From the NCBI GenBank assembly GCA_029251085.1, contig JAQXDZ010000096.1, forward strand, positions 1 through 64,000: a DNA stretch of 64,000 nt. Direction: 5' to 3'. How positions within the stretch are numbered: the first letter of the stretch is position 1; every line of letters begins with the position of its first letter. The notes beneath the pieces are model-generated. The model was given only the letters and a program-made list of their open reading frames with translations, had not been told where the DNA came from and searched no databases. Below are positions 47,389 to 56,329 of this stretch, one piece after another. Position numbers and translations under genes: made by a program. Source of the stretch: Mariniblastus sp. GTDB lineage: Bacteria > Planctomycetota > Planctomycetia > Pirellulales > Pirellulaceae.

Positions 47389-48512
47389 GCCTGTCCTTCA
47401 GTTTCAAGTTGCGGCGATTTTGATTTCGATAGGCTCAGAAAATAGTCGAGCCCGCCAAAACGCCCAGCACTGGTTGTGGCGATCACCAACAGTGCCACCA
47501 ATTCAATTACGTAAAAATAAGTCGGAGTGGTTCCCGGAATCCATGGCGGTTGCGTCATAACAACAGAAAAAAGGAAACTTGCCGCCGCTAGTGAGGCCAA
47601 CCGCGAAAATAACCCGACAATCAACAGGCCACCGATGATCGTATCGAACCACGGAATCACGGCATCGACCCATTTACTGAAGCTATATTCCTGGTCAAAA
47701 GGGCGATGAATCTTCAATGGAGCCTTTTCCGCTTGCTTATAGACGGCTAAACCGTTGACTTGGTTCTCGTAGGAATCCCAAATACCCGTCACCTCGCTCG
47801 TCCAGCCCGCCAATTTCTTATAACGATCACCCCGAATTGAATCGACCTGATCACGTAAAGAATCAACGTAAACCGCCGCCAACTGCCTATTTTGACCATC
47901 ACGCTGGAAGCCATCTAGCCTCTCCGATGTCGAAAAATGAGAAACCAATTCAATTTCGTTCGCTGCCACCCAATCCTCTAATTGGAGTTGGTGCTCCTCA
48001 AGGATCTCCTCAAGACGCTGTGGCTGTTCACGAATTTTCAGAATATCTTGCTCGTATTTGGCACGCGTCGCTTCCAGTGCCACGGTGTCAACTGTTTTGT
48101 TTTGAGTGTTTCTCGCCTTAATGATCTGTTCTTTTAGGTTCTCACGCTCTGCGATCAACTCATCTTGATAATCTTCGCTGCCAAATCCGTAATGGAGCGA
48201 TGCCTCATTGGCAAAACCTTGATCCCAGATCAATTGCGTCAAATCGGGGTTCACGGAATAAGCAACAGTGCCATTTTCTCCGACGTTTTCGACGATGCAC
48301 AATTTCTTTTTGCCGTCAGGGTCGTCCAACATTTGTTTGAAATAAGGAGCCATTGGCCCTTTTGCGCTACTCAGAAATCCGGCGGAACTGAAGGTTCCGG
48401 ATTTTAGCTTCGCCGTTCCCTCTTTGTAAAAGTGGAAACCAATAACGATTCGGAGCAACATCAAACAGATGACGGCGAGACAGAGTTGGAATTTGGAAGG
48501 TTGCGAAAACAG
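47385..48512 (-). CDS. DoxX-like membrane protein with coiled-coil insertion; probable CTG start
   Basis: The 375-residue frame (359 from TTG 48464) has helix 1 FQLCLAVICLMLLRIVIGF, then the DoxX signature HFYKEGTAKL, a ~200-residue extracytoplasmic insertion with a heptad-like charged part (DELIAERENLKEQIIKARN... to LEEHQLQLEDWV), and three C-terminal helices. Starting at TTG/ATG 48464/48461 would cut helix 1 in half. CTG 48512 is preceded by AGGAG with a 7-base spacer and restores it. It couples by ATGA to the Tat oxidoreductase, so I infer a membrane redox partner. Confidence 0.75.
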   Translation of the reverse strand: MFSQPSKFQLCLAVICLMLLRIVIGFHFYKEGTAKLKSGTFSSAGFLSSAKGPMAPYFKQMLDDPDGKKKLCIVENVGENGTVAYSVNPDLTQLIWDQGFANEASLHYGFGSEDYQDELIAERENLKEQIIKARNTQNKTVDTVALEATRAKYEQDILKIREQPQRLEEILEEHQLQLEDWVAANEIELVSHFSTSERLDGFQRDGQNRQLAAVYVDSLRDQVDSIRGDRYKKLAGWTSEVTGIWDSYENQVNGLAVYKQAEKAPLKIHRPFDQEYSFSKWVDAVIPWFDTIIGGLLIVGLFSRLASLAAASFLFSVVMTQPPWIPGTTPTYFYVIELVALLVIATTSAGRFGGLDYFLSLSKSKSPQLETEGQA

Positions 48513-48656
48513 TGGAAAACTCCTCAGATTTCATCTTTAAAAATTTTTTACATTATGGCTGAAAACGGATCGCTCGCCAAGGTTTCACCCATAAACTTCC
48601 TCTAAGAATCGTTCATCTAGGTCTGAACCTGAAATCATCTCCTGCCTCCAACGCCT

Positions 48657-48686
48657 GCTTCGCTCGTTCAAGCTTCGCTCGTTTAA
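48657..48686. repeat. 15-base direct tandem duplication
   Basis: GCTTCGCTCGTTCAA and GCTTCGCTCGTTTAA occur back to back with one mismatch. It lies in the 282-base gap between the TPR gene and the DoxX gene and has no evident role. Confidence 0.7.
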
Positions 48687-48794
48687 AACAGGGAGCGTTA
48701 GAATTGACACGAAACCTCTCAACAAGATTCCGGCAAAAGGCCATCTGATGACAGAATACATTAATTTTCCCTCGCGAAATCCTCGCGAAGGCTC

Positions 48795-50609
48795 TCAATC
48801 AACTTCTTCTAGTCTTTTTATCGCCGCTTCAATGCGTTTTCGTTCGGCCTGACTTAGCTGACTCAATTTTTCTTCCAAAATAATTTTTTGCTCAAGAACG
48901 TTTTCAGAGTCTCCAGTCTGCTCATAACATTCAACCAAGTACTGATGCACAGGAATCATGTTGGGCATTTCTTTACTTGCATACACAAGATCCCTAATTG
49001 CATCCGCCCATTTCTTTTCAGACATCAAAAAGACTCCGCGAGTTCTATAAAAGACAGCCTCGTCAGGAAAAAGTTCGATGCCGAGGGTAATCATCTCAAG
49101 AACGTTATTAAACTCAGATCCATAATCTTTCGCCGCAATATCGATTAAGTTGTTAATAATTATCTGGGAACGACTAAATTGCCGCTCGGCGATCCGCCAA
49201 TGCAGGTCTCCTGCCTTAATATCTCCCGCAGAAATCGCTTGCAACCCAATCAAGGCATGAACAACCGCAGGCTCTGGGCCGCCGACGACCGCTTCTTTTA
49301 ACCACATTTCTTGGTTGCTAACTTTTCGATCCACGTCTTCGGTACTTTCAGACTGATCCATCGGTACCGAGATCCCCCGTTCCGGCACTTCAATCATCTT
49401 TAGAAGTTGAACATATACTTCGCGATTCGACTGATTCATTTGGAGCGCTTTGCAAAGTGAAAACAAACGCATCCGATACTCAGCGCGATCGTTCATGTTT
49501 TCAAAATCGTTAGCTCGCTTGGCATAAACCTGAGACGCGAGTTGATTGATCTTCTGTCGAACCGTTGCATCGCTAACCGACTGGCTACCCTCTTTGGCGA
49601 TTGCAATCGCTCCCAAATAGTCACCAAGGGAGATTTTACAACGTATCGCCGTCAACCAGACTTCGTAAACATTGGGATATTTCCTTCCAAAATCCAACAG
49701 GGTGTTAACTTCAGAACGAAGTCGGACCTCAGCTTCCTCTCGATTATCTAATTCGCATTCCAGCTCAAACAGTCGTGGAATTGCCATCAATCGCAAGCCA
49801 GTCAATTCACCATCAGTGATTGTGCGTAAATTACCGATCGCCGATTCAACCAACGAGCGATACTCGGGATCCGTTTTCTCAAGCTGTTCAGCTTGCTTAA
49901 GACGCAATACTGCCAAATCAAAATTCGCGGCTTGACTCGTCGGAGCGACATCGATGGCATACTCCAGTTGCTTTATTGCGAGAGACTCCCGATTTGCCTC
50001 GGTCATCGAAGATAGCAACTTCGAATTCAAATAGAATTGAGACATCCAGATATGTGCCGGAGCGTGCAAGGCTCTATCTTTGGGAGCGATGGCCTGCATT
50101 GCATCAAACGCAGCGGCTTCCTCGCCCGCTCGCTCCCGTGCAATCGCAAGTTTATAAAGGTGCCCTGGCACATCTGGTTTCAATTCAACCAACTTTTCAG
50201 CAAATAATAACGCCCGACCGGGAAACTCAGGTGATTTTGAAAAATGATATTCGATCCGCGCCGCCGCATCGCCAATTCGACGAGCTTCAGAAAATAAATA
50301 GTCAGCGGCGAGGAAGGCAAGAAGAAATCCTCCGACAGCCATTACAGCAGGGAGACCTTTAAAGAATGCTCGTCCTTGTCGAGACGGCGGCCACGCCTGA
50401 ATCATGAATAACAGGAAACCACCGAAATATCGAAAGGGCAAAAATACAGCAGCCAAAACCTTTGCACTAAAAGATTTCTCAACCCCAATTTTATCCTCAC
50501 GCGAAACGAACCGATTCACGCCGCCCGCGACCCAGCGATAGGGTGCCGCCAGCAATCGTCGCGCTTTGGATTCCCCGAATCCTGCATCTTCTTTTTTTCG
50601 AAAGATCAT
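48795..50609 (-). CDS. TPR-repeat membrane protein, second of a tandem pair
   Basis: The 604-residue protein begins with a basic cytoplasmic segment, a hydrophobic pair (about 55-110) and then TPR-like helices (KLVELKPDVPGHLYKLA, YAIDVAPTSQAANFDLAVLR, GDLHWRIAERQF) to near the end, closing with a Lys/Glu coiled stretch. Length, membrane placement and several phrases are shared with the upstream gene. TTG 50627 is an alternative; neither start has a clear ribosome site. Function unknown; TPR proteins of this build scaffold envelope or secretion complexes. Confidence 0.8.
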   Translation of the reverse strand: MIFRKKEDAGFGESKARRLLAAPYRWVAGGVNRFVSREDKIGVEKSFSAKVLAAVFLPFRYFGGFLLFMIQAWPPSRQGRAFFKGLPAVMAVGGFLLAFLAADYLFSEARRIGDAAARIEYHFSKSPEFPGRALLFAEKLVELKPDVPGHLYKLAIARERAGEEAAAFDAMQAIAPKDRALHAPAHIWMSQFYLNSKLLSSMTEANRESLAIKQLEYAIDVAPTSQAANFDLAVLRLKQAEQLEKTDPEYRSLVESAIGNLRTITDGELTGLRLMAIPRLFELECELDNREEAEVRLRSEVNTLLDFGRKYPNVYEVWLTAIRCKISLGDYLGAIAIAKEGSQSVSDATVRQKINQLASQVYAKRANDFENMNDRAEYRMRLFSLCKALQMNQSNREVYVQLLKMIEVPERGISVPMDQSESTEDVDRKVSNQEMWLKEAVVGGPEPAVVHALIGLQAISAGDIKAGDLHWRIAERQFSRSQIIINNLIDIAAKDYGSEFNNVLEMITLGIELFPDEAVFYRTRGVFLMSEKKWADAIRDLVYASKEMPNMIPVHQYLVECYEQTGDSENVLEQKIILEEKLSQLSQAERKRIEAAIKRLEEVD

Positions 50610-50689
50610 TGCGTCAAATACTACCAATCAATTCGCTAGATAATGATTCACCAGGGCCTTTGCCAAACGATTTAGCGGCCGAGGAGAGC

Positions 50690-52399
50690 CTATTGCTCCG
50701 GGCGCTCTTCTTTTACGACCCGTAAACGCTCTTCGTACGGACTCGCATCAAGCCCCGCCTGTTGGTAGCACTCAATTAACGACAGAAGAATCTTCTGATT
50801 CTTGGGGCGTGAACTGAGTGCCGTTTCCAAATCGGCAGCAGCGTCTGTCCAACGCTCCATTTTCATCAACGCTTGAGCACGGGTATCATAAAAATAAGTC
50901 AAGTATTTTTCTTTTTGAGCGTTGTTCGTTATTCGTTGGATTGCCTGATCCACTAACGAAAGTGCGAGTTGCGGATTTGAACGGTCTCCAACGATGTAAA
51001 TGTATGCCAAGTTGTTCAAAATCTCAGGGTTGTTGGGAGACTTTTTATTTGCCAAGTCAAAATAAATAAGCGCTTTTGTATAATCTCCACCTCCTAACGC
51101 CTGAGAACCAATCTCGTTTAAAACATTGGCCGGTGGATCGACATCGTTTGCAGGATCATAAATCTCAAGTGCCTTCTTCGTGAGTTCCGCATTCGAATTG
51201 CCGGCAACACGCGTCAGTTGCATTTTTGCGTCGGAATTGTTGGCATTGTATTTCATGGCCCGGGAAAGAAACCCAAGCCTCTCGTTGTTTGCATCGACGT
51301 CTGTCTGACTCAGACCAAGCGTTCGAGCGATCATAACTGATGATAACATTCTCTCCGCCCAGACAACATCGGATTCGCCCGCAGCACCCCGCCTTTCAAT
51401 TTCTGCTAATAATTTATTCTCCGCAGTGAGCAGTTCTTTTTTCTCAATGTAGCAAGAGATTAATTCCGCCCAATATTGCAATTCCTTTCCAATATCCATC
51501 CCACCGAGGGTAAGTTCATCATTGAAACGATCGATTGCTTTTTCCAATACGACCTCATTGCGTTCGCTGCGACCCAACAAATTATTCACACGTATTAACG
51601 CTTTGTAATTGAGAGGATCTTTTTCAAACAATTCGAGATAAAGCTCGTAGGCAACAGGTAGATTTTTTTGTTGGGCAAGTAACAACGTCGCCTTAATCTG
51701 TTTGGCCCTTAAATTATCGAGCTCTACTTTCAAGCACTGATCTGCATGGGCGGCCGCAAGCTGCAAATTCCTAACCGCGTCGGAGCGAGTTTTTACCTTG
51801 GCAGCCATGTAGTAATTGGCAAGCCACAGATGACCTTTTACATAACCCGGCTTGTCAAGCGGAGACGCTAAATTCAACAATGCCAGGCAGCGACCGAGGC
51901 CCGGACGTCCGCCCTGACTGTTGACCTTCTCGAAGGACAACATGCCAAACCGAAATAAGTAATCCGGCTCGTCAGGGTTTAATTCAATTAACTTTTGTAA
52001 AACGATTCCTTGCCCATTTCGCAAAGATTCCAATTCCAAACTCCGCGGATCGTCGCTCGCCAACAGACTACCCGACGCAGAATTCTTGGAACCTATTTGC
52101 TGGGAAGCCTGCAACATTTGGATTTCACGTCGTAACTCATCCACTAAAATTGATTTGCGATCGTCACGCCTTTTCAATTCGCTTAGATATCGGTCCTCCA
52201 GCGAATCCTCGACTCCAATGCGAGCCCACAGCAATGCACTGAGTCCAAAAAGTGCTAACAAAAACGCTGGCATCCCCATTAAAAAGGCGCGGTTTCCAAT
52301 CGACGATCCCAACGTGCTTCGCAACCAGTCCACCACACCCATGACCGCTGCGATGGGAGCCCAAGCTAGGCGTTTAAGATGAAACAATAAAAAATTCAT
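50690..52399 (-). CDS. TPR-repeat membrane protein, first of a tandem pair
   Basis: The 569-residue protein has an N-terminal helix (MGMPAFLLALFGLSALLWA), a charged coiled region and about ten TPR-like units (KLIELNPDEPDYLFRFG, GHLWLANYYMAAKV, YFDLANKKSPNNPEILNNLA, DLETALSSRPKNQKILLSL). Its phrases KLIELNPDEPDYLF and SLIECYQQAG parallel those of the downstream paralogue (KLVELKPDVPGHLY, LVECYEQTG). It lies 80 bases upstream of that gene. No domain other than TPR is visible. Confidence 0.82.
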   Translation of the reverse strand: MNFLLFHLKRLAWAPIAAVMGVVDWLRSTLGSSIGNRAFLMGMPAFLLALFGLSALLWARIGVEDSLEDRYLSELKRRDDRKSILVDELRREIQMLQASQQIGSKNSASGSLLASDDPRSLELESLRNGQGIVLQKLIELNPDEPDYLFRFGMLSFEKVNSQGGRPGLGRCLALLNLASPLDKPGYVKGHLWLANYYMAAKVKTRSDAVRNLQLAAAHADQCLKVELDNLRAKQIKATLLLAQQKNLPVAYELYLELFEKDPLNYKALIRVNNLLGRSERNEVVLEKAIDRFNDELTLGGMDIGKELQYWAELISCYIEKKELLTAENKLLAEIERRGAAGESDVVWAERMLSSVMIARTLGLSQTDVDANNERLGFLSRAMKYNANNSDAKMQLTRVAGNSNAELTKKALEIYDPANDVDPPANVLNEIGSQALGGGDYTKALIYFDLANKKSPNNPEILNNLAYIYIVGDRSNPQLALSLVDQAIQRITNNAQKEKYLTYFYDTRAQALMKMERWTDAAADLETALSSRPKNQKILLSLIECYQQAGLDASPYEERLRVVKEERPEQ

Positions 52400-52859
52400 A
52401 GCGACAAATTGATTTGAGGAGCCAATAAATAGACGCCCTTTGCCGGGCGGAAAATTCAGCCGTTAGACCAAACCACAGGATAAACGAGTCTCGTCGCCCG
52501 CGTATTCCCTCAACCCAATCAAGGTAGGCTCGAGATTAGAGCGACCTTCCTATCGTAGTCTAATGCAACACTTCATTGGCACCATTTTATCAACGAATAC
52601 CACCAATTCCGCATCGACCCAATCATCCCAAACTGCCCCAGCTCGCTTCACCCCACGCCGGGGCAAGAGGGTTCGCAGGACCGCAGCTCAACTCTCTGCT
52701 AGCGAAAAATTGAGTAACTGGCAGCCCATTTGACCGGAAACGTTGAAAATCCCGATTGAAATCAACAACCTATTCACCGCTTCTTAACTCTTGTTCTCAA
52801 GCGGATCTCAAAATCGGTACTTTCGTTATATGTAGAAAAATCCTCAAAATCGGCAAAGG

Positions 52860-52874
52860 TTACCAAACTGGTAA
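52860..52874. promoter_or_regulatory. Short inverted repeat TTACCA-N3-TGGTAA
   Basis: A perfect 6-base half-site pair with a 3-base centre lies just upstream of the leader hairpin, about 66 bases before the ATG. It could be an operator half of the BBP7-like promoter. Confidence 0.35.
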
Positions 52875-52882
52875 GCCGAAAA

Positions 52883-52917
52883 CATGATTGGGCATGAATG
52901 TTTAATGTCCAATCATG
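52883..52917 (+). promoter_or_regulatory. Leader hairpin of the BBP7-like gene
   Basis: CATGATTGGGCAT (52883-52895) pairs with ATGTCCAATCATG (52905-52917), 13 bases with one G-T pair and a 9-base loop. The stem ends 23 bases before the ATG at 52941. With no T tract, it is an operator or an RNA structure affecting translation. Confidence 0.55.
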
Positions 52918-52940
52918 ACTCTATGGGTGTCGATTGACAG

Positions 52941-55619
52941 ATGAATCAAAACTTCAAGATTAAAATGCTTGCCATCCTGGCAACAATTTCAGGTCCAGCC
53001 ATCGCGCCGTGTTTCGCATTGCAAGATACTGAACAACTTGACGAAACAAAATCGAATGGGATCGAAATCGTTCGTCCCATCGACATTGCGCCAAGCAATG
53101 CATTTGGTGCCATCCGTGCAGCTGCTCCGGTTCCCAAGCAAAGCGAAAGTACTCTTTTGCCACCGATCGTCACTGGAGAGACCGAAACTACCCCAAATTT
53201 CGCGCCTCCCATTTTCGTCGCTCCACCGATTGTTCAGGGCGAAGCGGTTTATACCAAACCAGTCCCAGCCCCCGCAGTAGAGCCGCAGGTACTCCAACTT
53301 CCACCCATCGTTGTAGCTGGAGCGAACGATGCGTTCTCAGTGCCAGAAGCCACACCAAATTCAGCACTACCAATTCCCAACGCAATGCCTCTCTCTCCTC
53401 TCGCTCCTCTTGTTCCTACAGCAGAGCTCGCTGAAGAAACAACCAACGAGAGTCCAGAGAACGCTGTCGGGGCGCCTCGCGTTCCATCGGATTTAATCTT
53501 GATGGAAATCCCAGCTCCACAACCAACCTTAGCTGAAACCGAAATAGAGACGGCTGTCGAAGTAGAGGTAGCTGTCCCCGCTGCCGTTACTGCACCAGAA
53601 GTTCCTCAAGAAAACAGCGTAGCAGAAACCCCTCAAGTCGCTCCGCCAACGATTGATTTGCCAATCGCAATTGTACCCGAGGTAACAACCGCTCCCGAGA
53701 TCGTCGAGACTGCCAAACTCAGCGAGCAACCTTTACCAAGAACTTTTGTAGAACCAGTTGAAAGTCCGAAGCTGACCGTTGATACAAACGAAGCGAAACC
53801 AGCTGTTCTGCCACCCGTTGATACCGAACTTAGGAAGATAGAAAAAGTAGAGCCCAATACCGCGAGTCAAATTACCGAAAATCCAAACGTCGGTGAGAAA
53901 GCGGAACAAACGAAAGATACTTCTCGCGAAGAGATTTCACAGGCTGCAAAGTGGAATCCCGGTCAGGCATCGAACACACTATCGAAAGCTGGAGTGGCAC
54001 TTTACGCAACTCCGAAACAAGAGCCGGTCATCGTAGTTGAAAAATCCTACCCACCAATTGTTACCGGTCAGAGCCTTTCAGAGCTCAACACCACCCCACA
54101 AGCTTTTGTTCCGGAAATTATCCAAGGCGAAGCAAACAACGTCGTCGAAATTGTAAAACCAAGCGAAGACGTAACCGCCCCGGTCAAAAACGCACCTAGC
54201 GTTGTCCCGAACTCATCGAGCCAACCATTGCCGGCAATCGTACAGGGCAGTGTCCTTCCACCACTTGCACCAGCGATCTCACCACAGAGCGTTCCTGTTC
54301 CGCCATCGAGGGAACTAATGGTAGCAGAGCCCGCACCAATTGCTCCTCCAAAGGCATTGGCAATCACTGCCGAACAGACACCGTCGCCGGAAGTGTTGCC
54401 GAAGACTTTACCCGAATCCTTGCAAACACCTCTTGCTTTGCCTGTTGTTCGACCGACCTCGCCAACGCTCCTCGAAGAAAACTACAAGACAATCGCCGCG
54501 ACCCCACCGGTTGCCGCTCCTGCACCAACCCGTGTAGCGCGACAAACCAAAGCAACGCCGACCTATTTCAATACCCTTCCGGGGGAACAGTCCAGAATCA
54601 CAAGCACTATAGACGAATGCTTGGGATGCAGTGGCGCCGGCTGCCCTGAATGCGGCGTCATGATTACCGCCGAAGCAGACTATGCTGGTTGTCAATCATG
54701 TGGCTCTGGCGGTTGCTTTGATAGCGGCACAGTGGCAGCGAGATTCGGGAACAGTGGCTCCGTCTCTTCCGCACGCAAATACTTTATTTTCGACGCAATC
54801 CATCTTGACCGTTATGATGGAACCATCGCGATATCCAACTTTGGCGGTTTGAACAATTTTGAAAACAACCTCTTTGGTGCACGGGTGACAATCGGCCGCC
54901 GAGAAGACGCCGCCAACGGCGATGAATTATCATATTTCGGCTCTGCCGAGTTGTCCGAGTCAGCTTCTCACACGGATCCCCTCGGACGCATTTCTGTCGG
55001 TTTCCCAAGCACAGGAGCGTTTGCAATCGAAACCACTGCCTTCCGCAACGCAACGGAGCAGTCGCAAAGTAAATCAACAATGTTCCAGAGTATCGAATAC
55101 AACCGAAACGACTGGGGCTGGGATGTCGTGCGAACCTTTGTTGGCCTTCGATACATCTACATTCAGGATGAATACCAAATTTCAAGTCAAAATCTCGCGG
55201 GCGAGACCGGAGATTTTGAACTGTCGACCCAGAACAATTTACTCGGCGGCCATTTAGGCTACGAATTGTTTTACGATGTCGGCTATCGCCTCTCCTGGTC
55301 CACGATTGGTAAGTTCGGCGTCTACGCCAACCCCAACCGAGTCAAAACCAAACTGAATAATGCTGGAGCTCAATTCCTCGACTTAACGGACACTAACACG
55401 GCGTTTTCCGGGACAATTGAGCTTGGATTAAACGGGCACTACAAACTTGGCAAACGATCAAGACTCCGCTTCGGTTACAACGCCTTTTGGCTTGGCGAGG
55501 TTGCATCGACCGCTGACAACATCCCTGTAACAATCAACCCGACAACCGGCTCGGACACTAGCGACTCGGATGACATGTTCTTCCATGGCCTGTCACTTGG
55601 CTTAGAAATGTTCAGGTAA
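52941..55619 (+). CDS. BBP7-like outer-membrane beta-barrel with Pro-rich repeat region and Cys cluster
   Basis: The 892-residue protein has a signal peptide, a ~530-residue Pro/Val/Glu/Ala-rich region with recurring motifs (PPIVTGE, APPIVQGEA, PPIVTGQ, PEIIQGEA, PAIVQGS), then a Cys cluster (ECLGCSGAGCPECG, GCQSCGSGGC, about residues 555-590), and a ~280-residue barrel domain with VGLRYIYIQDEYQ, NNLLGGHLGYEL and the closing LSLGLEMFR. The barrel resembles the BBP7 family of planctomycete outer-membrane proteins. The Pro-rich part likely spans the envelope. A leader hairpin precedes it and a terminator follows. Confidence 0.82.
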   Translation: MNQNFKIKMLAILATISGPAIAPCFALQDTEQLDETKSNGIEIVRPIDIAPSNAFGAIRAAAPVPKQSESTLLPPIVTGETETTPNFAPPIFVAPPIVQGEAVYTKPVPAPAVEPQVLQLPPIVVAGANDAFSVPEATPNSALPIPNAMPLSPLAPLVPTAELAEETTNESPENAVGAPRVPSDLILMEIPAPQPTLAETEIETAVEVEVAVPAAVTAPEVPQENSVAETPQVAPPTIDLPIAIVPEVTTAPEIVETAKLSEQPLPRTFVEPVESPKLTVDTNEAKPAVLPPVDTELRKIEKVEPNTASQITENPNVGEKAEQTKDTSREEISQAAKWNPGQASNTLSKAGVALYATPKQEPVIVVEKSYPPIVTGQSLSELNTTPQAFVPEIIQGEANNVVEIVKPSEDVTAPVKNAPSVVPNSSSQPLPAIVQGSVLPPLAPAISPQSVPVPPSRELMVAEPAPIAPPKALAITAEQTPSPEVLPKTLPESLQTPLALPVVRPTSPTLLEENYKTIAATPPVAAPAPTRVARQTKATPTYFNTLPGEQSRITSTIDECLGCSGAGCPECGVMITAEADYAGCQSCGSGGCFDSGTVAARFGNSGSVSSARKYFIFDAIHLDRYDGTIAISNFGGLNNFENNLFGARVTIGRREDAANGDELSYFGSAELSESASHTDPLGRISVGFPSTGAFAIETTAFRNATEQSQSKSTMFQSIEYNRNDWGWDVVRTFVGLRYIYIQDEYQISSQNLAGETGDFELSTQNNLLGGHLGYELFYDVGYRLSWSTIGKFGVYANPNRVKTKLNNAGAQFLDLTDTNTAFSGTIELGLNGHYKLGKRSRLRFGYNAFWLGEVASTADNIPVTINPTTGSDTSDSDDMFFHGLSLGLEMFR

Positions 55620-55651
55620 GCACGTAAGTCGAGCAACTGATTTCAAACAAG

Positions 55652-55688
55652 ACACGCCTTCGAGAATATCCTCCGGGCGTGTTTTTTT
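55652..55688 (+). terminator. Intrinsic terminator of the BBP7-like gene
   Basis: ACACGCC (55652-55658) pairs with GGCGTGT (55676-55682) over a 17-base loop, followed by seven T. It lies about 32 bases after the stop codon. Confidence 0.8.
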
Positions 55689-55693
55689 GTTTT

Positions 55694-55719
55694 GTATTTC
55701 GCTGTTGTATTTCGCTGTT
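55694..55719. repeat. Perfect 13-base tandem duplication
   Basis: GTATTTCGCTGTT occurs at 55694-55706 and again at 55707-55719. It lies just upstream of the VOC-gene promoter candidate and may reflect a recent slippage. Confidence 0.9.
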
Positions 55720-55725
55720 CGCAAT

Positions 55726-55754
55726 TTGGTGCCAATCGGCTGAACTGCTATAGT
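55726..55754 (+). promoter_or_regulatory. Sigma-70-like promoter candidate for the VOC gene
   Basis: TTGGTG (55726-55731) and TATAGT (55749-55754) are separated by 17 bases. The ATG at 55786 is 32 bases after the -10. The -35 is only half matched. Confidence 0.4.
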
Positions 55755-55785
55755 CATCTTAACAACCCAACCGAGGTGCCCATCG

Positions 55786-56199
55786 ATGAAGACAGAAAAT
55801 TCGCTCGCCGTGACCAGTTTTGACCACATCACGTTAATCGTCGACGATCTGGCAGCAACACGTAAATTTTATGTCGACTTTTTAGGGATGACGGAGTCGA
55901 AACGGCCTGACTTTGACTTCCCGGGAGCATGGTTCCAAATCGGCGCCGTCCAAATTCACGCGACTTGCTCGGGTGAACTAGCTGGACTCGCGGGCTGGGG
56001 TGAACGCCACGTAAAAAGCATTTCAAGAGGTCACCACTTCGCATTTACCGTCGACAATTTTGACGACGCGATGGACTCAATCAACAACCTTGGATTAAAA
56101 ATCGGTGATGGCCCAAAATCACGCCCAGATGGTGCGAAACAGGTCTACATCTACGATCCGGACGGGCATCTGGTCGAAATCTGTTCTTCGGCCGCCTAA
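55786..56199 (+). CDS. VOC-family (glyoxalase/dioxygenase fold) protein
   Basis: The 137-residue protein opens TSFDHITLIVDDLAATRKFYVDFLG, the first beta-alpha module of the vicinal oxygen chelate fold, and ends VYIYDPDGHLVEICS, giving His and Glu metal ligands. The middle His in GHHFAFTVDN is also typical. It is a single-domain member (glyoxalase I, bleomycin resistance or dioxygenase types); the substrate is not predictable. GAGGTG lies upstream of the ATG. The gene stands alone between a terminator and the convergent ThiF gene. Confidence 0.88.
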   Translation: MKTENSLAVTSFDHITLIVDDLAATRKFYVDFLGMTESKRPDFDFPGAWFQIGAVQIHATCSGELAGLAGWGERHVKSISRGHHFAFTVDNFDDAMDSINNLGLKIGDGPKSRPDGAKQVYIYDPDGHLVEICSSAA

Positions 56200-56329
56200 C
56201 CGCTGCCCGCACTCGATTAGTCTTTGACAGCTATTAAATCGAACGAAATTCGCCTCCAGCGGATGCCTCATTATGGAAACTTCGGTGTCCTGAAAACCAC
56301 TGCGGGTTTAAACTTTACGCAGCCAATTT

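Larger units (their letters stand above)
52400..52940. other. Divergent intergenic region before the BBP7-like gene
   Basis: These 541 bases carry no gene I accept. They contain a short palindrome (52860-52874) and a 13-base-stem hairpin (52883-52917) in the leader of the BBP7-like gene. A sigma-54 near-match at 52719-52734 fails at the -12 GC. Confidence 0.55.

Noticed and set aside
48771-48789. CTCGCGAA direct repeat
   Set aside because: Two short copies around a self-complementary TCGCGA; too short to be a supported element.
52719-52734. Sigma-54 promoter before the BBP7-like gene
   Set aside because: TGGCAGCCCATTTGAC has GA rather than GC at -12.
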